DNA of 33,204 nt from a virus: positions 1 to 33,204 of IMG/VR virus record IMGVR_UViG_3300030102_000641. One strand, 5' to 3'. The position numbers and the translations under genes are program-made. Below the pieces are notes generated by a model. The model was not told the origin of the DNA and did no database searches. It was given only the letters and a program-made list of their open reading frames with translations. Positions 23,506 through 30,785 of this stretch are shown here, one piece after another (positions within the stretch are counted from its first letter, which is position 1; every line of letters begins with the position of its first letter).

Positions 23506-25528
23506 GCCAGTTGTCTCCTATTTTTGATTCTAATAACAAAGGTACGTTAACTTTTATATTGTATTCTTTTTGAATCATATCATTTAGATTAGTGTTAATC
23601 AAACTAATTATGCCTAGCACATCATCTATTTCATCAGGGTGTGTGTCAATTACCATACTATCGTGGACACTATTGACTAAACATGAGTGCATAGGCTGTA
23701 ACAAACGGTCAAGTTCTATCAGTACAACTGGCACGACATCTCCTGTAGCGAAGCCTTGCACAGGATAGTTCTTGATCATAGTAAAGTGCGACACAGTGCC
23801 GTTCTCTCTACGTATGACATCAGGGAATGCGTACTGTCTACCACTGACGTTGGTTATCTTACCCTCATTGACAGCCTCGTTACCTAGTCTACTGTGCCAA
23901 CTAGCTATGCCTTTGTACTTCTCAACGAACTGCTTGTAGTACGCAGCCTCTGCTTTAGATCTACCATATCCAGTAGCACCGAAGAGAGGGGCGAAGGTAT
24001 GTGCCTTTGCTTCCTGTCTAGTTGTAGGCTGTCCTGCATCACTAATAACCTTTGCAGTGTAGGAGTGTACATCAAACCCTGTATCTATCTCGTGCATGGC
24101 TGTCTTATCCTGTGCTAGAAACGCAGCCGTTCTGAACTCAAGTTGGGCAAAGTCGGACTCAATAATTTTGCCACCCTCCCATCTTGAGATGAACACACGT
24201 TTTATTGGGAAGGTTCCTCCTCTGGGCATGTTTTGCATGTTGGGGTTTCGTCCAGAGAATCTACCTGTACTGGTGATATGTTGGGTAAGGTTGATGTGTA
24301 GTTTGTCACTTCCTTTACAGTTGGTGATAATACCATCCACAAAACTACTAAGATAACTGCTAATAGCACTAAGCCTTTTAAGGTCTTGAAGGAAATCATT
24401 TGCTTTCTCCATGTTGTTGTTTTTAGCTGTGGCTATCAGTGCGTCTAGGTTTGTTTTACCTACACCGAAGCCATTGGCACTGACCCACTTCTTACTTGGT
24501 GGAAAGAACCCAAGCCCTGCCATTTCGTTTGTTGCTGTGAGTAGGAAGCCCCTACTGTCACAGTCTTTACATTTGTTTGGTAACTTATAGTATGTACCAT
24601 CCTTTCTTTTCTTGTGTACTAAACCACGCCCATTACAGTTGGGGCAAGTAGATGCCTTAGTTTTAAATAACATCTTACTATTCTTTTTTACTGCATCCTT
24701 AAAACCTTTGTCATCCACATAGTCAAAGATGTCTACCCACTCTTTCTTATCGTTGGGCTTACGGCTAAAGATTACCCATGACATCTGCTCTGGTGAGTTG
24801 AGATTAATAGGTGTGCCACCCATCAACTCTCGTGTGGTGGCTTGCAGTCTATCAAGTATTTCTTTTCGCTCTCGCTCGAATGTATCACGGACGTGTTCGA
24901 GGGCATGTCTATCCACCCTGATTCCTGCCATTGACATTCTTGTGAGGACTTTGCAGGTTCTAAAGGTAACGTCTTTGACTGCTCGAAGGGAAGCGGAGGC
25001 TGGTGTTGAAAAGTCAGCTTCGGTAGCTTTGTACAACTCCCCAGTAGTAAGCAAGTCATACTCAAGATAATGGCTGAGTTCGTCAAGTGGTATTTCATTT
25101 GTGTTGTATCCTTTCTTGTAGTACGCCTTGAGTGTATCGTCCTTTTGGTATTGTAGGTTACGTCTGATAGCGCATTGTTCCAAACTTAGTGGTTGCTTCT
25201 GTCCACGTAAAAGTAAATATTCTGCAAGCATTGTGTCGTAGATGTCACCATCATATTTAAAACCGTTAGCCCAAAGCCAGGCTAAATCATACTGTAGGTT
25301 ATGTCCTATTAGTAGCGTTGTATTGTCTAGCATCCTCTGTAAAACACAGTCATTCTTTTTGTGTTTGTCTGTGGCTTCTTTGTGGTCAAACGGTAGCAGT
25401 CTTTTCTCTCCTGTATCCAAACACAGTACACCCACCTCAGTAAGTGTGTTGCTTGGCTCGTAAGGATCGTTAAATATCTTACCATCTCGTAGAGTTATTG
25501 AGTTCTCTACATCTACTACTCTTCTCAT
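23486..25528 (-). CDS. polA: Family A DNA polymerase with 3'-5' exonuclease and DnaJ-type zinc finger
   Basis: 680 aa from ATG 25528, which overlaps the helicase stop as ATGA; a longer open frame to 25582 runs into helicase. Exonuclease motifs are complete: D6/E8 (VVDVEN), N77/D81 (GHNLQYDL), Y154/D158. Residues 295-323 carry CPNCNGRG and CKDCDSRG, a DnaJ central-domain zinc finger inserted ahead of the palm, as described for HMO-2011. Polymerase motifs: A at D459 (SDFAQLEFR), B with R504, K508 and F512 (E. coli F762 equivalent), C at H622/D623 followed by Ser instead of Glu. It is the replicative polymerase, acting with the helicase directly upstream. Confidence 0.96.
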   Translation of the reverse strand: MRRVVDVENSITLRDGKIFNDPYEPSNTLTEVGVLCLDTGEKRLLPFDHKEATDKHKKNDCVLQRMLDNTTLLIGHNLQYDLAWLWANGFKYDGDIYDTMLAEYLLLRGQKQPLSLEQCAIRRNLQYQKDDTLKAYYKKGYNTNEIPLDELSHYLEYDLLTTGELYKATEADFSTPASASLRAVKDVTFRTCKVLTRMSMAGIRVDRHALEHVRDTFERERKEILDRLQATTRELMGGTPINLNSPEQMSWVIFSRKPNDKKEWVDIFDYVDDKGFKDAVKKNSKMLFKTKASTCPNCNGRGLVHKKRKDGTYYKLPNKCKDCDSRGFLLTATNEMAGLGFFPPSKKWVSANGFGVGKTNLDALIATAKNNNMEKANDFLQDLKRLSAISSYLSSFVDGIITNCKGSDKLHINLTQHITSTGRFSGRNPNMQNMPRGGTFPIKRVFISRWEGGKIIESDFAQLEFRTAAFLAQDKTAMHEIDTGFDVHSYTAKVISDAGQPTTRQEAKAHTFAPLFGATGYGRSKAEAAYYKQFVEKYKGIASWHSRLGNEAVNEGKITNVSGRQYAFPDVIRRENGTVSHFTMIKNYPVQGFATGDVVPVVLIELDRLLQPMHSCLVNSVHDSMVIDTHPDEIDDVLGIISLINTNLNDMIQKEYNIKVNVPLLLESKIGDNWLDTKDV

Positions 25529-26754
25529 GCTGAGTACCTTGCTCTCTCTCCATCTAACTGACAGTGGACAACCCCATGCCATCCACCCTTTAGTTTATTC
25601 TTTGCTACGTTCAAGTGTCGCTGTGTGTCGGACTCATACTCACCCTCTACCTGTGGGTTCTTAGATATCAAAACCATCAGGTCACACTCAGCAGCCTTAC
25701 CTGTCTTACTGCCCTCAAGCATAGACTGATCCACATATATCTTACCCTCTGCCTCTGCTGATAGCTGAGACATCCAGATAACTGCACATTCGTATTGCTT
25801 GGCTATGTTTCTGGCGTGTATGGCTGCATCCTTGAGGTACACGTGGGAGTCTGCACCTGTCTTGTTAGCAAACTTGTCACCCATATCTAGCACTACGATG
25901 TCAGGCTTGTGATGCTTTACTACAGCCTCAACCCACACCATGTCCTTGCCTGTGCTATCTACTATCCGTATGTTGTCGTACACTGGCTTGTACCTTGTGG
26001 ACGCAAGAGCGTAGTTATCCTTAATCTCTTCCATAGGCATGTTAGATGCAGCACTGAGATACCTAGCACCGACACGAGTGTAGTCCTCTTCGTTACACAG
26101 GACGATACACTTAGCTCCTTGTCTAGCAAAGCCACGCTCAGAGGCAATCAGAGAAGCGTGGAAGGATGTCTTACCTGTGTTAGGTCTAGCACCCACTAAA
26201 ACTAAATGTCCACCTGATATGCCCTCTACCTTGCGTTGCAGTGACGGTATGTTAAACTGCCACTTAGACTGTATCTCATTAGCCACCAACAGATTGTCAA
26301 TAGATATGTCACCCCACTCTACTTTTAAGTTAGGCAGGAAGTTATCTTGATAGTCTGTGATTATGTTACGCAGTGGCTCCAGTGTATTCTTCTCACCATT
26401 CACATAGTCAAAGCCTAAGTTAGCTACCTCTTCACCTACTACCTGTTGGAATAGGTTAGACATAACTTCTTGAGCTACCTCTTGGTTCATAGGCTTTTCT
26501 TGCCGTAGCTTATCAAACAATCTTTTGTAAGACTCTTTGTTAGCTGTAGTCAGTGTCTCTCGTGTAAAAAACAACCCCTCTAACTCTGAGAAGTTTAGAT
26601 CTTTATCGAACTGACTCATAGCGTAGTCTATAGTTCTCTTGACCTTACGAACATCTTTAGTAAACAGTTTGTCTGGCGTGTGTATGCCTTTGTTACTGTC
26701 GTAGAACTCCTTGTCCATAAGTGTCCTAAGTAAGGCTAACTCTCCATTTTCCAT
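25525..26754 (-). CDS. DnaB/gp4-type replicative helicase
   Basis: 409 aa. Walker A is at 188-197 (GARPNTGKTS, K195) and Walker B at 286-290 (IVVLD), with VIWMSQLS (Q330) as the following RecA-fold motif. The C-terminus has a GERARYS segment where an arginine finger may lie. The first 150 residues are helical and lack primase motifs; a separate primase gene lies at 27830. It would unwind DNA as a hexameric ring. AAGGAGAG precedes the ATG. The stop overlaps the polymerase start, so helicase and polymerase are probably made in a fixed ratio. Confidence 0.93.
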   Translation of the reverse strand: MENGELALLRTLMDKEFYDSNKGIHTPDKLFTKDVRKVKRTIDYAMSQFDKDLNFSELEGLFFTRETLTTANKESYKRLFDKLRQEKPMNQEVAQEVMSNLFQQVVGEEVANLGFDYVNGEKNTLEPLRNIITDYQDNFLPNLKVEWGDISIDNLLVANEIQSKWQFNIPSLQRKVEGISGGHLVLVGARPNTGKTSFHASLIASERGFARQGAKCIVLCNEEDYTRVGARYLSAASNMPMEEIKDNYALASTRYKPVYDNIRIVDSTGKDMVWVEAVVKHHKPDIVVLDMGDKFANKTGADSHVYLKDAAIHARNIAKQYECAVIWMSQLSAEAEGKIYVDQSMLEGSKTGKAAECDLMVLISKNPQVEGEYESDTQRHLNVAKNKLKGGWHGVVHCQLDGERARYSA

Positions 26755-26764
26755 TCTACTCTCC

Positions 26765-26911
26765 TTAAATGGGATTCATCATTTTAAATATCTCATACCA
26801 ATCTGATCCTTCTACAGCCAACCACATCAGTATAGGTACGCCTATTATAAAAAACGCACAGATTAAAAATGCCCAGCCTAAACCTTTAGTTGTACAATAT
26901 TGTTCGCTCAC
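26765..26911 (-). CDS. 48-aa single-pass membrane protein (GTG start)
   Basis: It starts at GTG 26911, overlapping the preceding TGA, with AGGGGA eight bases upstream. The peptide starts MSEQYCTTKGLGW. A hydrophobic span at about 13-32 (AFLICAFFIIGVPILMWLAV) is followed by a short acidic tail. Its stop overlaps the helicase ribosome site. Function unknown; junctions and ribosome site support it. Confidence 0.6.
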   Translation of the reverse strand: MSEQYCTTKGLGWAFLICAFFIIGVPILMWLAVEGSDWYEIFKMMNPI

Positions 26912-27069
26912 CTGTTAAATCCCCTGCTTGTTTGTTGTATTTGTGTTGACGTTTCATCTTCCCAACCATCCTGAACTGACTTACAGGATTCTTTTGGGCA
27001 TGATGTGTGTTTAGTTGTGTCGAAGTACTCTTCACATATATCACATTTTACTTCTTTATATCTTCTCAT
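26908..27069 (-). CDS. 53-aa zinc-ribbon-like protein
   Basis: Starts MRRYKEVKCDICEEYF; cysteines at C9, C12, C24 and C29 (CDIC and CPKESC) could hold one zinc. The tail is polar. It overlaps the upstream gene by 14 bases and the next GTG by two. Its ribosome site is weak. Possible DNA- or protein-binding accessory factor next to the replication genes (inference). Confidence 0.55.
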   Translation of the reverse strand: MRRYKEVKCDICEEYFDTTKHTSCPKESCKSVQDGWEDETSTQIQQTSRGFNR

Positions 27070-27286
27070 TGCTATTAGCTTTTCTTTTTTCTGCTGCAGC
27101 TTTACGTTCCATGTTGTTCATAGGGCGTATGAAAGTCTTTACGCCCATATGATCCTGTAGTTTCTTTTGCTTGTACGCTACGTCCTCCTCAATACTTCTG
27201 CGTTGAGTTTCAGATAGCGTTTTTGCGCTGAGAGTTCTTATCATACGATAGATATCTTTAGTTAGTTGACTCTCTTTTTTGTTCAT
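27056..27286 (-). CDS. Small basic helical protein
   Basis: 76 aa, highly charged, starting MNKKESQLTKDIYRMIRTLS and predicted helical throughout, ending in a Lys/Arg/Ala-rich stretch. AAAGGAAA lies eight bases upstream of the ATG, inside the end of the GIY-YIG gene (29-base overlap). No family recognised. Confidence 0.6.
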   Translation of the reverse strand: MNKKESQLTKDIYRMIRTLSAKTLSETQRRSIEEDVAYKQKKLQDHMGVKTFIRPMNNMERKAAAEKRKANSNEKI

Positions 27287-27782
27287 CTTCAGTTTCCTTT
27301 ATGTGTTGCAATATTGTCACAGCTTCTTCGTTTGCTATCTTAAACCACTCACCTTGTCTTTCGCCACACAGGGCAGCAGCTTTGTGAGCTACACGTTCTG
27401 CTCTGGCTCTGTCAGGTGTCGCTATAGCGTGGACTAACTGGTAGTCACGCATGGGTGAACTTGTCTGATAACCATTAAGTCTATCCTCTGCATCTATAGC
27501 CATACCTATCTTAACCCACTCAGGCCAAGCTGGGTTAGTAATAACGTAAACATAACCTTCTTTCACCTGTTTATCTTTTTGTAAAGCAGTAAACGCAGCG
27601 TCACCAAATGATGTATACTTGCCAGGTTTATGTAGAGGATGTGAATCTTTAATATATTTACCATCGACATACATACGATTAGGATTACTCTTTTTGTTTC
27701 TCTCCCTTTGTATCTCTGCGCTGTTACCTTCTTGATAGTAGTATGGCTTACCTGTTCTTGGGTTAATCTCCTGAGACATCAT
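27258..27782 (-). CDS. GIY-YIG nuclease (T5orf172/MUG113-like)
   Basis: 174 aa. Residues about 76-160 form the domain: YVYVITNP, VKIG (K91, G93), R101, a YQTSSP motif, E129 (RAER) as likely metal-binding Glu, and GEWF at 144-147. The N-terminal half has a conserved marine-phage segment, KDSHPLHKPGKY. Such stand-alone GIY-YIG proteins are often mobile homing-type endonucleases, and this one lies between primase and helicase, which are fused in T7. It could also be a repair or host-DNA nuclease. AAGGAG precedes two adjacent ATGs (27782, 27779). Confidence 0.85.
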   Translation of the reverse strand: MMSQEINPRTGKPYYYQEGNSAEIQRERNKKSNPNRMYVDGKYIKDSHPLHKPGKYTSFGDAAFTALQKDKQVKEGYVYVITNPAWPEWVKIGMAIDAEDRLNGYQTSSPMRDYQLVHAIATPDRARAERVAHKAAALCGERQGEWFKIANEEAVTILQHIKETEDEQKRESTN

Positions 27783-27882
27783 GTCTTGCTCCTTTATGTT
27801 TGTCTTTACGTTGGGGTCTAGGTTTCTTCTTATCGGGTACTACTTGTTGTCTGTACTTTGATTGTCTTACCTCCTTCGCCAT
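27763..27882 (-). CDS. Possible 39-aa basic peptide overlapping primase and GIY-YIG genes
   Basis: ATG 27882 opens a frame starting MAKEVRQSKYRQQVV, rich in Lys/Arg/Pro and ending HDVSGD. It bridges the 47-base gap between the two flanking genes and overlaps both (53 and 20 bases). No clear ribosome site is seen. It resembles tiny basic peptides in marine phages, but this is weakly supported. Confidence 0.35.
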   Translation of the reverse strand: MAKEVRQSKYRQQVVPDKKKPRPQRKDKHKGARHDVSGD

Positions 27883-28723
27883 TGGATTTTGTTTGTTTGT
27901 GTGACTTTTTTGCAACATGTATCCATTCTCCTATCTGTTCTATATCTTCTGGGTCTTGATACTTTACATCATCACGTAATCTTATTGCTCTTGTAGGTAT
28001 ATCACACCACGCTTCTATCTCCTTACGCATGACCAAAGTTTTCCTTAGTGCGTCTGGATCAAGTGCAACCATAACATAGTTAGCGTTATCGCTCAAGCAT
28101 TCTTTGTGTGCATCTGTCAGGCTTGTACCTAATAAAGCAAAACCTGTGACATCTGGGTATACCTTTGCGACAGTTACTGCACTGATTACGTCCTCTACTA
28201 CAATGTAGATACCGTTAGGCTCACCGTAGCAATACTTAGCGTACTCTGCTGCACCACCGTAGCGTAACCACTTGGGCTGCTTACCGTCCAGTGCTCTTCC
28301 TATTGCATCTACTATAAGTCCATCATTGTAGATAGGAAACACTGCACGTTTATCTTTAAGATCGTACAGTAACTCTATGTTTTCTAAGGGATTTGCGTAC
28401 TCGCCTACCCAGCGCATACGAAATCTGTTTACATATTTGTTACTTACGTCAGTTGTTACATGTTCTGGATAAACAAAGTGCTCTAACCTCTTGTTTATAT
28501 TACCTGTTTCGATCAGAGGTGTTACTAGATAGTGCTCTAGTTCATCCTTTGCTATGCCTGTATTAGTGTATCCACTCACGTCACACGATACCTTATAGCA
28601 GTTGTAAGCAATGCAACCATTACGTTTGGTAGCAGTGAAAGTATTCTTACCTTTACATCTAGGGCAGTCCTGTCTGATAGTTTGACCCTCAGATATGTCT
28701 AAGCTATTGATATCTATAAACAT
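27830..28723 (-). CDS. DNA primase, T7 gp4 primase-like, not fused to helicase
   Basis: 297 aa. An N-terminal zinc finger (C20, C23, C42, C47) recognises the priming site in this family. A TOPRIM core follows, with E177 (VVEDVISA) and D222/D224 (LDPDA) as expected metal-binding residues. A basic C-terminal tail (after about 270) replaces the helicase domain found in T7 gp4. AAGGAT precedes the ATG, which shares one base with the recombinase stop. It should make RNA primers and must contact the helicase (25525) as a separate protein. Confidence 0.92.
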   Translation of the reverse strand: MFIDINSLDISEGQTIRQDCPRCKGKNTFTATKRNGCIAYNCYKVSCDVSGYTNTGIAKDELEHYLVTPLIETGNINKRLEHFVYPEHVTTDVSNKYVNRFRMRWVGEYANPLENIELLYDLKDKRAVFPIYNDGLIVDAIGRALDGKQPKWLRYGGAAEYAKYCYGEPNGIYIVVEDVISAVTVAKVYPDVTGFALLGTSLTDAHKECLSDNANYVMVALDPDALRKTLVMRKEIEAWCDIPTRAIRLRDDVKYQDPEDIEQIGEWIHVAKKSHKQTKSNGEGGKTIKVQTTSSTR

Positions 28724-29643
28724 TATTTCTTATCCTTGAATGCCTGGCGTTGGGCTAGTGCTTCTGATGCACCAGTGTATGTGTGTTTGATATAAGGAGT
28801 CAAGCTATTTATGTTAGTGTGTCCACTTACTTGTTTGATCTGTGTTATATCTACACCAGCTTCTACCATCTCAGTAATAGCTGTACGCCTCATGTCCATA
28901 GCTGTAAGATGTCGAGGTAGCCCAGCAGCTTCTAGTATTGCATTGACATAAACGTGTAGCATCTCTTTACTGTAGGGCTTGTATGCACCGTCACTAGGGT
29001 AAACCTGTGGTGTCACTAAAACTTGGAAGCCAAACGTTTCGTGCTGTTGCTTGAGCACATGCATCAATGGATCACTGATAGGTAGGTGTACCTCTGCTCC
29101 ACGCTTGCTCTGCTCTAAGTCACAACGCTTCTTGTCAAAGTTGATAGCTGCCCACGTAAGCATACGCATATCACCTACACGTTGCCCCCACTCGTAAGCC
29201 ATCTGTACAATCAAGCCAATGCTACGCCACTTCCACTCGCTGTATGCTGTGTGTAAGAACTGGTTTACTTGCTCTGGCTCCCACATTACTTTACGTGGTG
29301 GATTGGGTGTCTTCTCTAACAAAGGCATAGGGTTTTCCATACTGATGCCATTCTTCTTAGACCAGTTGATAAGTATCGACATGATTGCAGCTATCTTGTT
29401 TGCTCTGTATGTACCTCTCTTTAGCCACAGATTGTAGCACTGTTGCATTAAAGACACACTTAGTCTCTTCATGCTTGTAGCACCTATGTCATCATTTATA
29501 ACCATGAGACAGTCGTAGTAATCCTTTTGAGATGCAGAGCCTAGCTTGCAAAATGTATCTGACTTTATGTAGTAACCTATGACCTCCTCTACTCTGTAGC
29601 CTTTACCTTGTTTGAATATTGTCTTTTCTTTTGTCATTAGCAT
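28723..29643 (-). CDS. int: Tyrosine recombinase / integrase with altered active site
   Basis: 306 aa. A SAM-like N-terminal domain (to about 110) is followed by the catalytic domain: R155 (WGQRVGD), K180 (QSKRGAE), R252 (MDMRRT), H275 (SGHTN) and nucleophile Y284 (TPYIKHT). The usual first histidine of the HxxR box is Met249 here. Likely role: site-specific integration, or resolution of genome multimers. AAAGG precedes ATG 29643; ATG 29637 is also possible. The N-terminus overlaps a 41-aa gene by 41 bases. No repressor or excisionase is visible in the window and no attachment site could be identified. Confidence 0.9.
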   Translation of the reverse strand: MLMTKEKTIFKQGKGYRVEEVIGYYIKSDTFCKLGSASQKDYYDCLMVINDDIGATSMKRLSVSLMQQCYNLWLKRGTYRANKIAAIMSILINWSKKNGISMENPMPLLEKTPNPPRKVMWEPEQVNQFLHTAYSEWKWRSIGLIVQMAYEWGQRVGDMRMLTWAAINFDKKRCDLEQSKRGAEVHLPISDPLMHVLKQQHETFGFQVLVTPQVYPSDGAYKPYSKEMLHVYVNAILEAAGLPRHLTAMDMRRTAITEMVEAGVDITQIKQVSGHTNINSLTPYIKHTYTGASEALAQRQAFKDKK

Positions 29644-29728
29644 TACGATAGCCTTTTACTAAAAAATATATGAAGCCTCCAATGTAGGCTAGGACGAATG
29701 GTATAATAATCTGAGTTCCTGGTTGCAT
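29603..29728 (-). CDS. 41-aa single-pass membrane protein
   Basis: Starts MQPGTQIIIPFVLAYIGGF; membrane helix at about 6-24, then a basic tail (GYRNANDKRK), so N-out/C-in is predicted. TAATG overlap with the gene upstream and GAGGAG about eleven bases before the ATG. It overlaps the start of the recombinase by 41 bases in another frame. Function unknown. Confidence 0.55.
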   Translation of the reverse strand: MQPGTQIIIPFVLAYIGGFIYFLVKGYRNANDKRKDNIQTR

Positions 29729-29823
29729 TAAAATGGTGGCTCCTCTTCTTCATTGCTTGGTGTCCATACTATGTCGTAGTGATGCATGAACCATATGTAT
29801 TCTCTAAGTGTTGTTGGTATCAT
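29728..29823 (-). CDS. 31-aa peptide with acidic C-terminus
   Basis: MIPTTLREYIWFMHHYDIVW followed by a Glu-rich end (EEEEPPF). It overlaps the previous gene by 20 bases and shares one base with the next start. Aromatic-rich; no family recognised. Supported mainly by its tight junctions. Confidence 0.45.
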   Translation of the reverse strand: MIPTTLREYIWFMHHYDIVWTPSNEEEEPPF

Positions 29824-30007
29824 CTCTCAATACTTTCCATATTTTATTCCAGTCTCCCTTGTATGCTTTACGGTGTAACAATGCTTCTACTGTATCATCA
29901 TTTAGCCTAGAATGATCCAAATCAGTAGGTAGAACCGTAATCTTTCCTTCGTGTAAGTACACTTGTATTGCCGCTGCACCTTGTTCTATTTCTGTTTTGT
30001 TATTCAT
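29804..30007 (-). CDS. Small unknown protein
   Basis: 67 aa, starts MNNKTEIEQGAAAIQVYLHE, mixed strands and helix, ends RDDTNNT. The ATG overlaps the upstream TAA by one base; a GGAG site lies about 12 bases upstream. No motif recognised. Confidence 0.55.
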   Translation of the reverse strand: MNNKTEIEQGAAAIQVYLHEGKITVLPTDLDHSRLNDDTVEALLHRKAYKGDWNKIWKVLRDDTNNT

Positions 30008-30117
30008 TATTTTTTATTCTCCAACTTTAGTCTTAGCTCTTCTATGTGTCTTTCTAATCTATCTATTCTATCTTCTGCTGCTTGTACTCTCCTCAATAAA
30101 CTGTCTACTTCTGACAT
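30007..30117 (-). CDS. 36-aa coiled-coil peptide
   Basis: Preceded by a perfect AGGAGG. Residues from about 7 on form heptads with Leu/Val/Ile at core positions (LLRRVQAAEDRIDRLERHIE), a short leucine-zipper-like helix. TAATG overlap with the next gene. Could dimerise; function unknown. Confidence 0.6.
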   Translation of the reverse strand: MSEVDSLLRRVQAAEDRIDRLERHIEELRLKLENKK

Positions 30118-30128
30118 TGTTAGTCCTC

Positions 30129-30299
30129 CTATACGTAGCTATAGTTATATTCTGCGTCCAGTGAGTGCCATGCCTGTTCGTATTCATAATCCCAGTTAGT
30201 AGCACCATCTTCTATCTCACCGTCAGCTATAATCTTAGCCCAATGATCTAGACTAGGCTCATGGTTAAGTGGTAACTCTTCTTGAAAGAACAACTCCAT
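30129..30299 (-). CDS. 56-aa acidic protein rich in Trp and Tyr
   Basis: Starts MELFFQEELPLNHEP; contains many Asp/Glu and an aromatic C-terminus (WDYEYEQAWHSL then YNYSYV). Preceded by GGAGAG; its TAG stop overlaps the AGGAGG of the next gene. Strong negative charge with aromatics could suggest a DNA-mimic or inhibitor (speculative). No family recognised. Confidence 0.6.
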   Translation of the reverse strand: MELFFQEELPLNHEPSLDHWAKIIADGEIEDGATNWDYEYEQAWHSLDAEYNYSYV

Positions 30300-30301
30300 T
30301 A

Positions 30302-30502
30302 TTACTCTCCCATGTTACGTGGTGCGTACACTGCACCGTTGTACTGGCTACCTGTTTCCTTGTCTGTGCCAAAGTCGCAGCTTGCCAGCAGTAGCAGAGT
30401 AGCAATGATAACATACACTGTGCGTTTACTCCACAGTATAAACAGATCATATGCTTGCTCTGCTTGGGCTTGTGCCTCCTGTCTTACACTATTCTTCTGC
30501 AT
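30302..30502 (-). CDS. Small lipoprotein-like protein
   Basis: 66 aa from ATG 30502; the frame opens further upstream inside the previous gene. A charged N-terminal 27 residues precedes a hydrophobic run ending in LLLLASC, a lipobox-like site, then a 25-residue polar tail. It may be a lipoprotein or simply a membrane-anchored peptide; the long N-terminal region is unusual for a lipoprotein signal. Its stop overlaps the next GGAGAG. Confidence 0.5.
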   Translation of the reverse strand: MQKNSVRQEAQAQAEQAYDLFILWSKRTVYVIIATLLLLASCDFGTDKETGSQYNGAVYAPRNMGE

Positions 30503-30785
30503 CGTCAGGATCTTTGTAGTTGTAGTAACTACTGTTATCAAGTAAGAACTCATTGCCTATGTCGTAAAAACAACTGGTCAACTCTCTGATGTCAGACAAG
30601 TACAAGTCGTTCATCTCTTCTATCTCCATTATAATCTTGCGTAGATTGTTATGACTTCTTTTTAACACCTTTAGTTGTGCTGCTGTCAGAGACTTCATCC
30701 CCTTTTTTCTTTTTGTTTCTCTTTCTTTTCGTTCCCTCTCGTACTTCAGACTTCTCTCCTCTGGTGTCATCTGCCAATCTTCCAT
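30489..30785 (-). CDS. Charged helical protein
   Basis: 98 aa, starts MEDWQMTPEERSLKYERERK; strongly basic first third, then amphipathic helices and an acidic end (DPDDAEE). AGAGGATT lies seven bases upstream of the ATG. Its first 137 bases lie inside the upstream gene in another frame. No known family. Confidence 0.55.
   Translation of the reverse strand: MEDWQMTPEERSLKYERERKERETKRKKGMKSLTAAQLKVLKRSHNNLRKIIMEIEEMNDLYLSDIRELTSCFYDIGNEFLLDNSSYYNYKDPDDAEE

Noticed and set aside
25529-25582. Longer start for DNA polymerase
   Set aside because: It lies inside the helicase gene; ATG 25528 overlaps the helicase stop as ATGA and places exonuclease motif I at the N-terminus as expected.
29219-29437. 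Plus-strand 72-aa hydrophobic frame opposite the recombinase
   Set aside because: Antisense of a well-conserved enzyme domain, no ribosome site, no neighbouring plus-strand genes.
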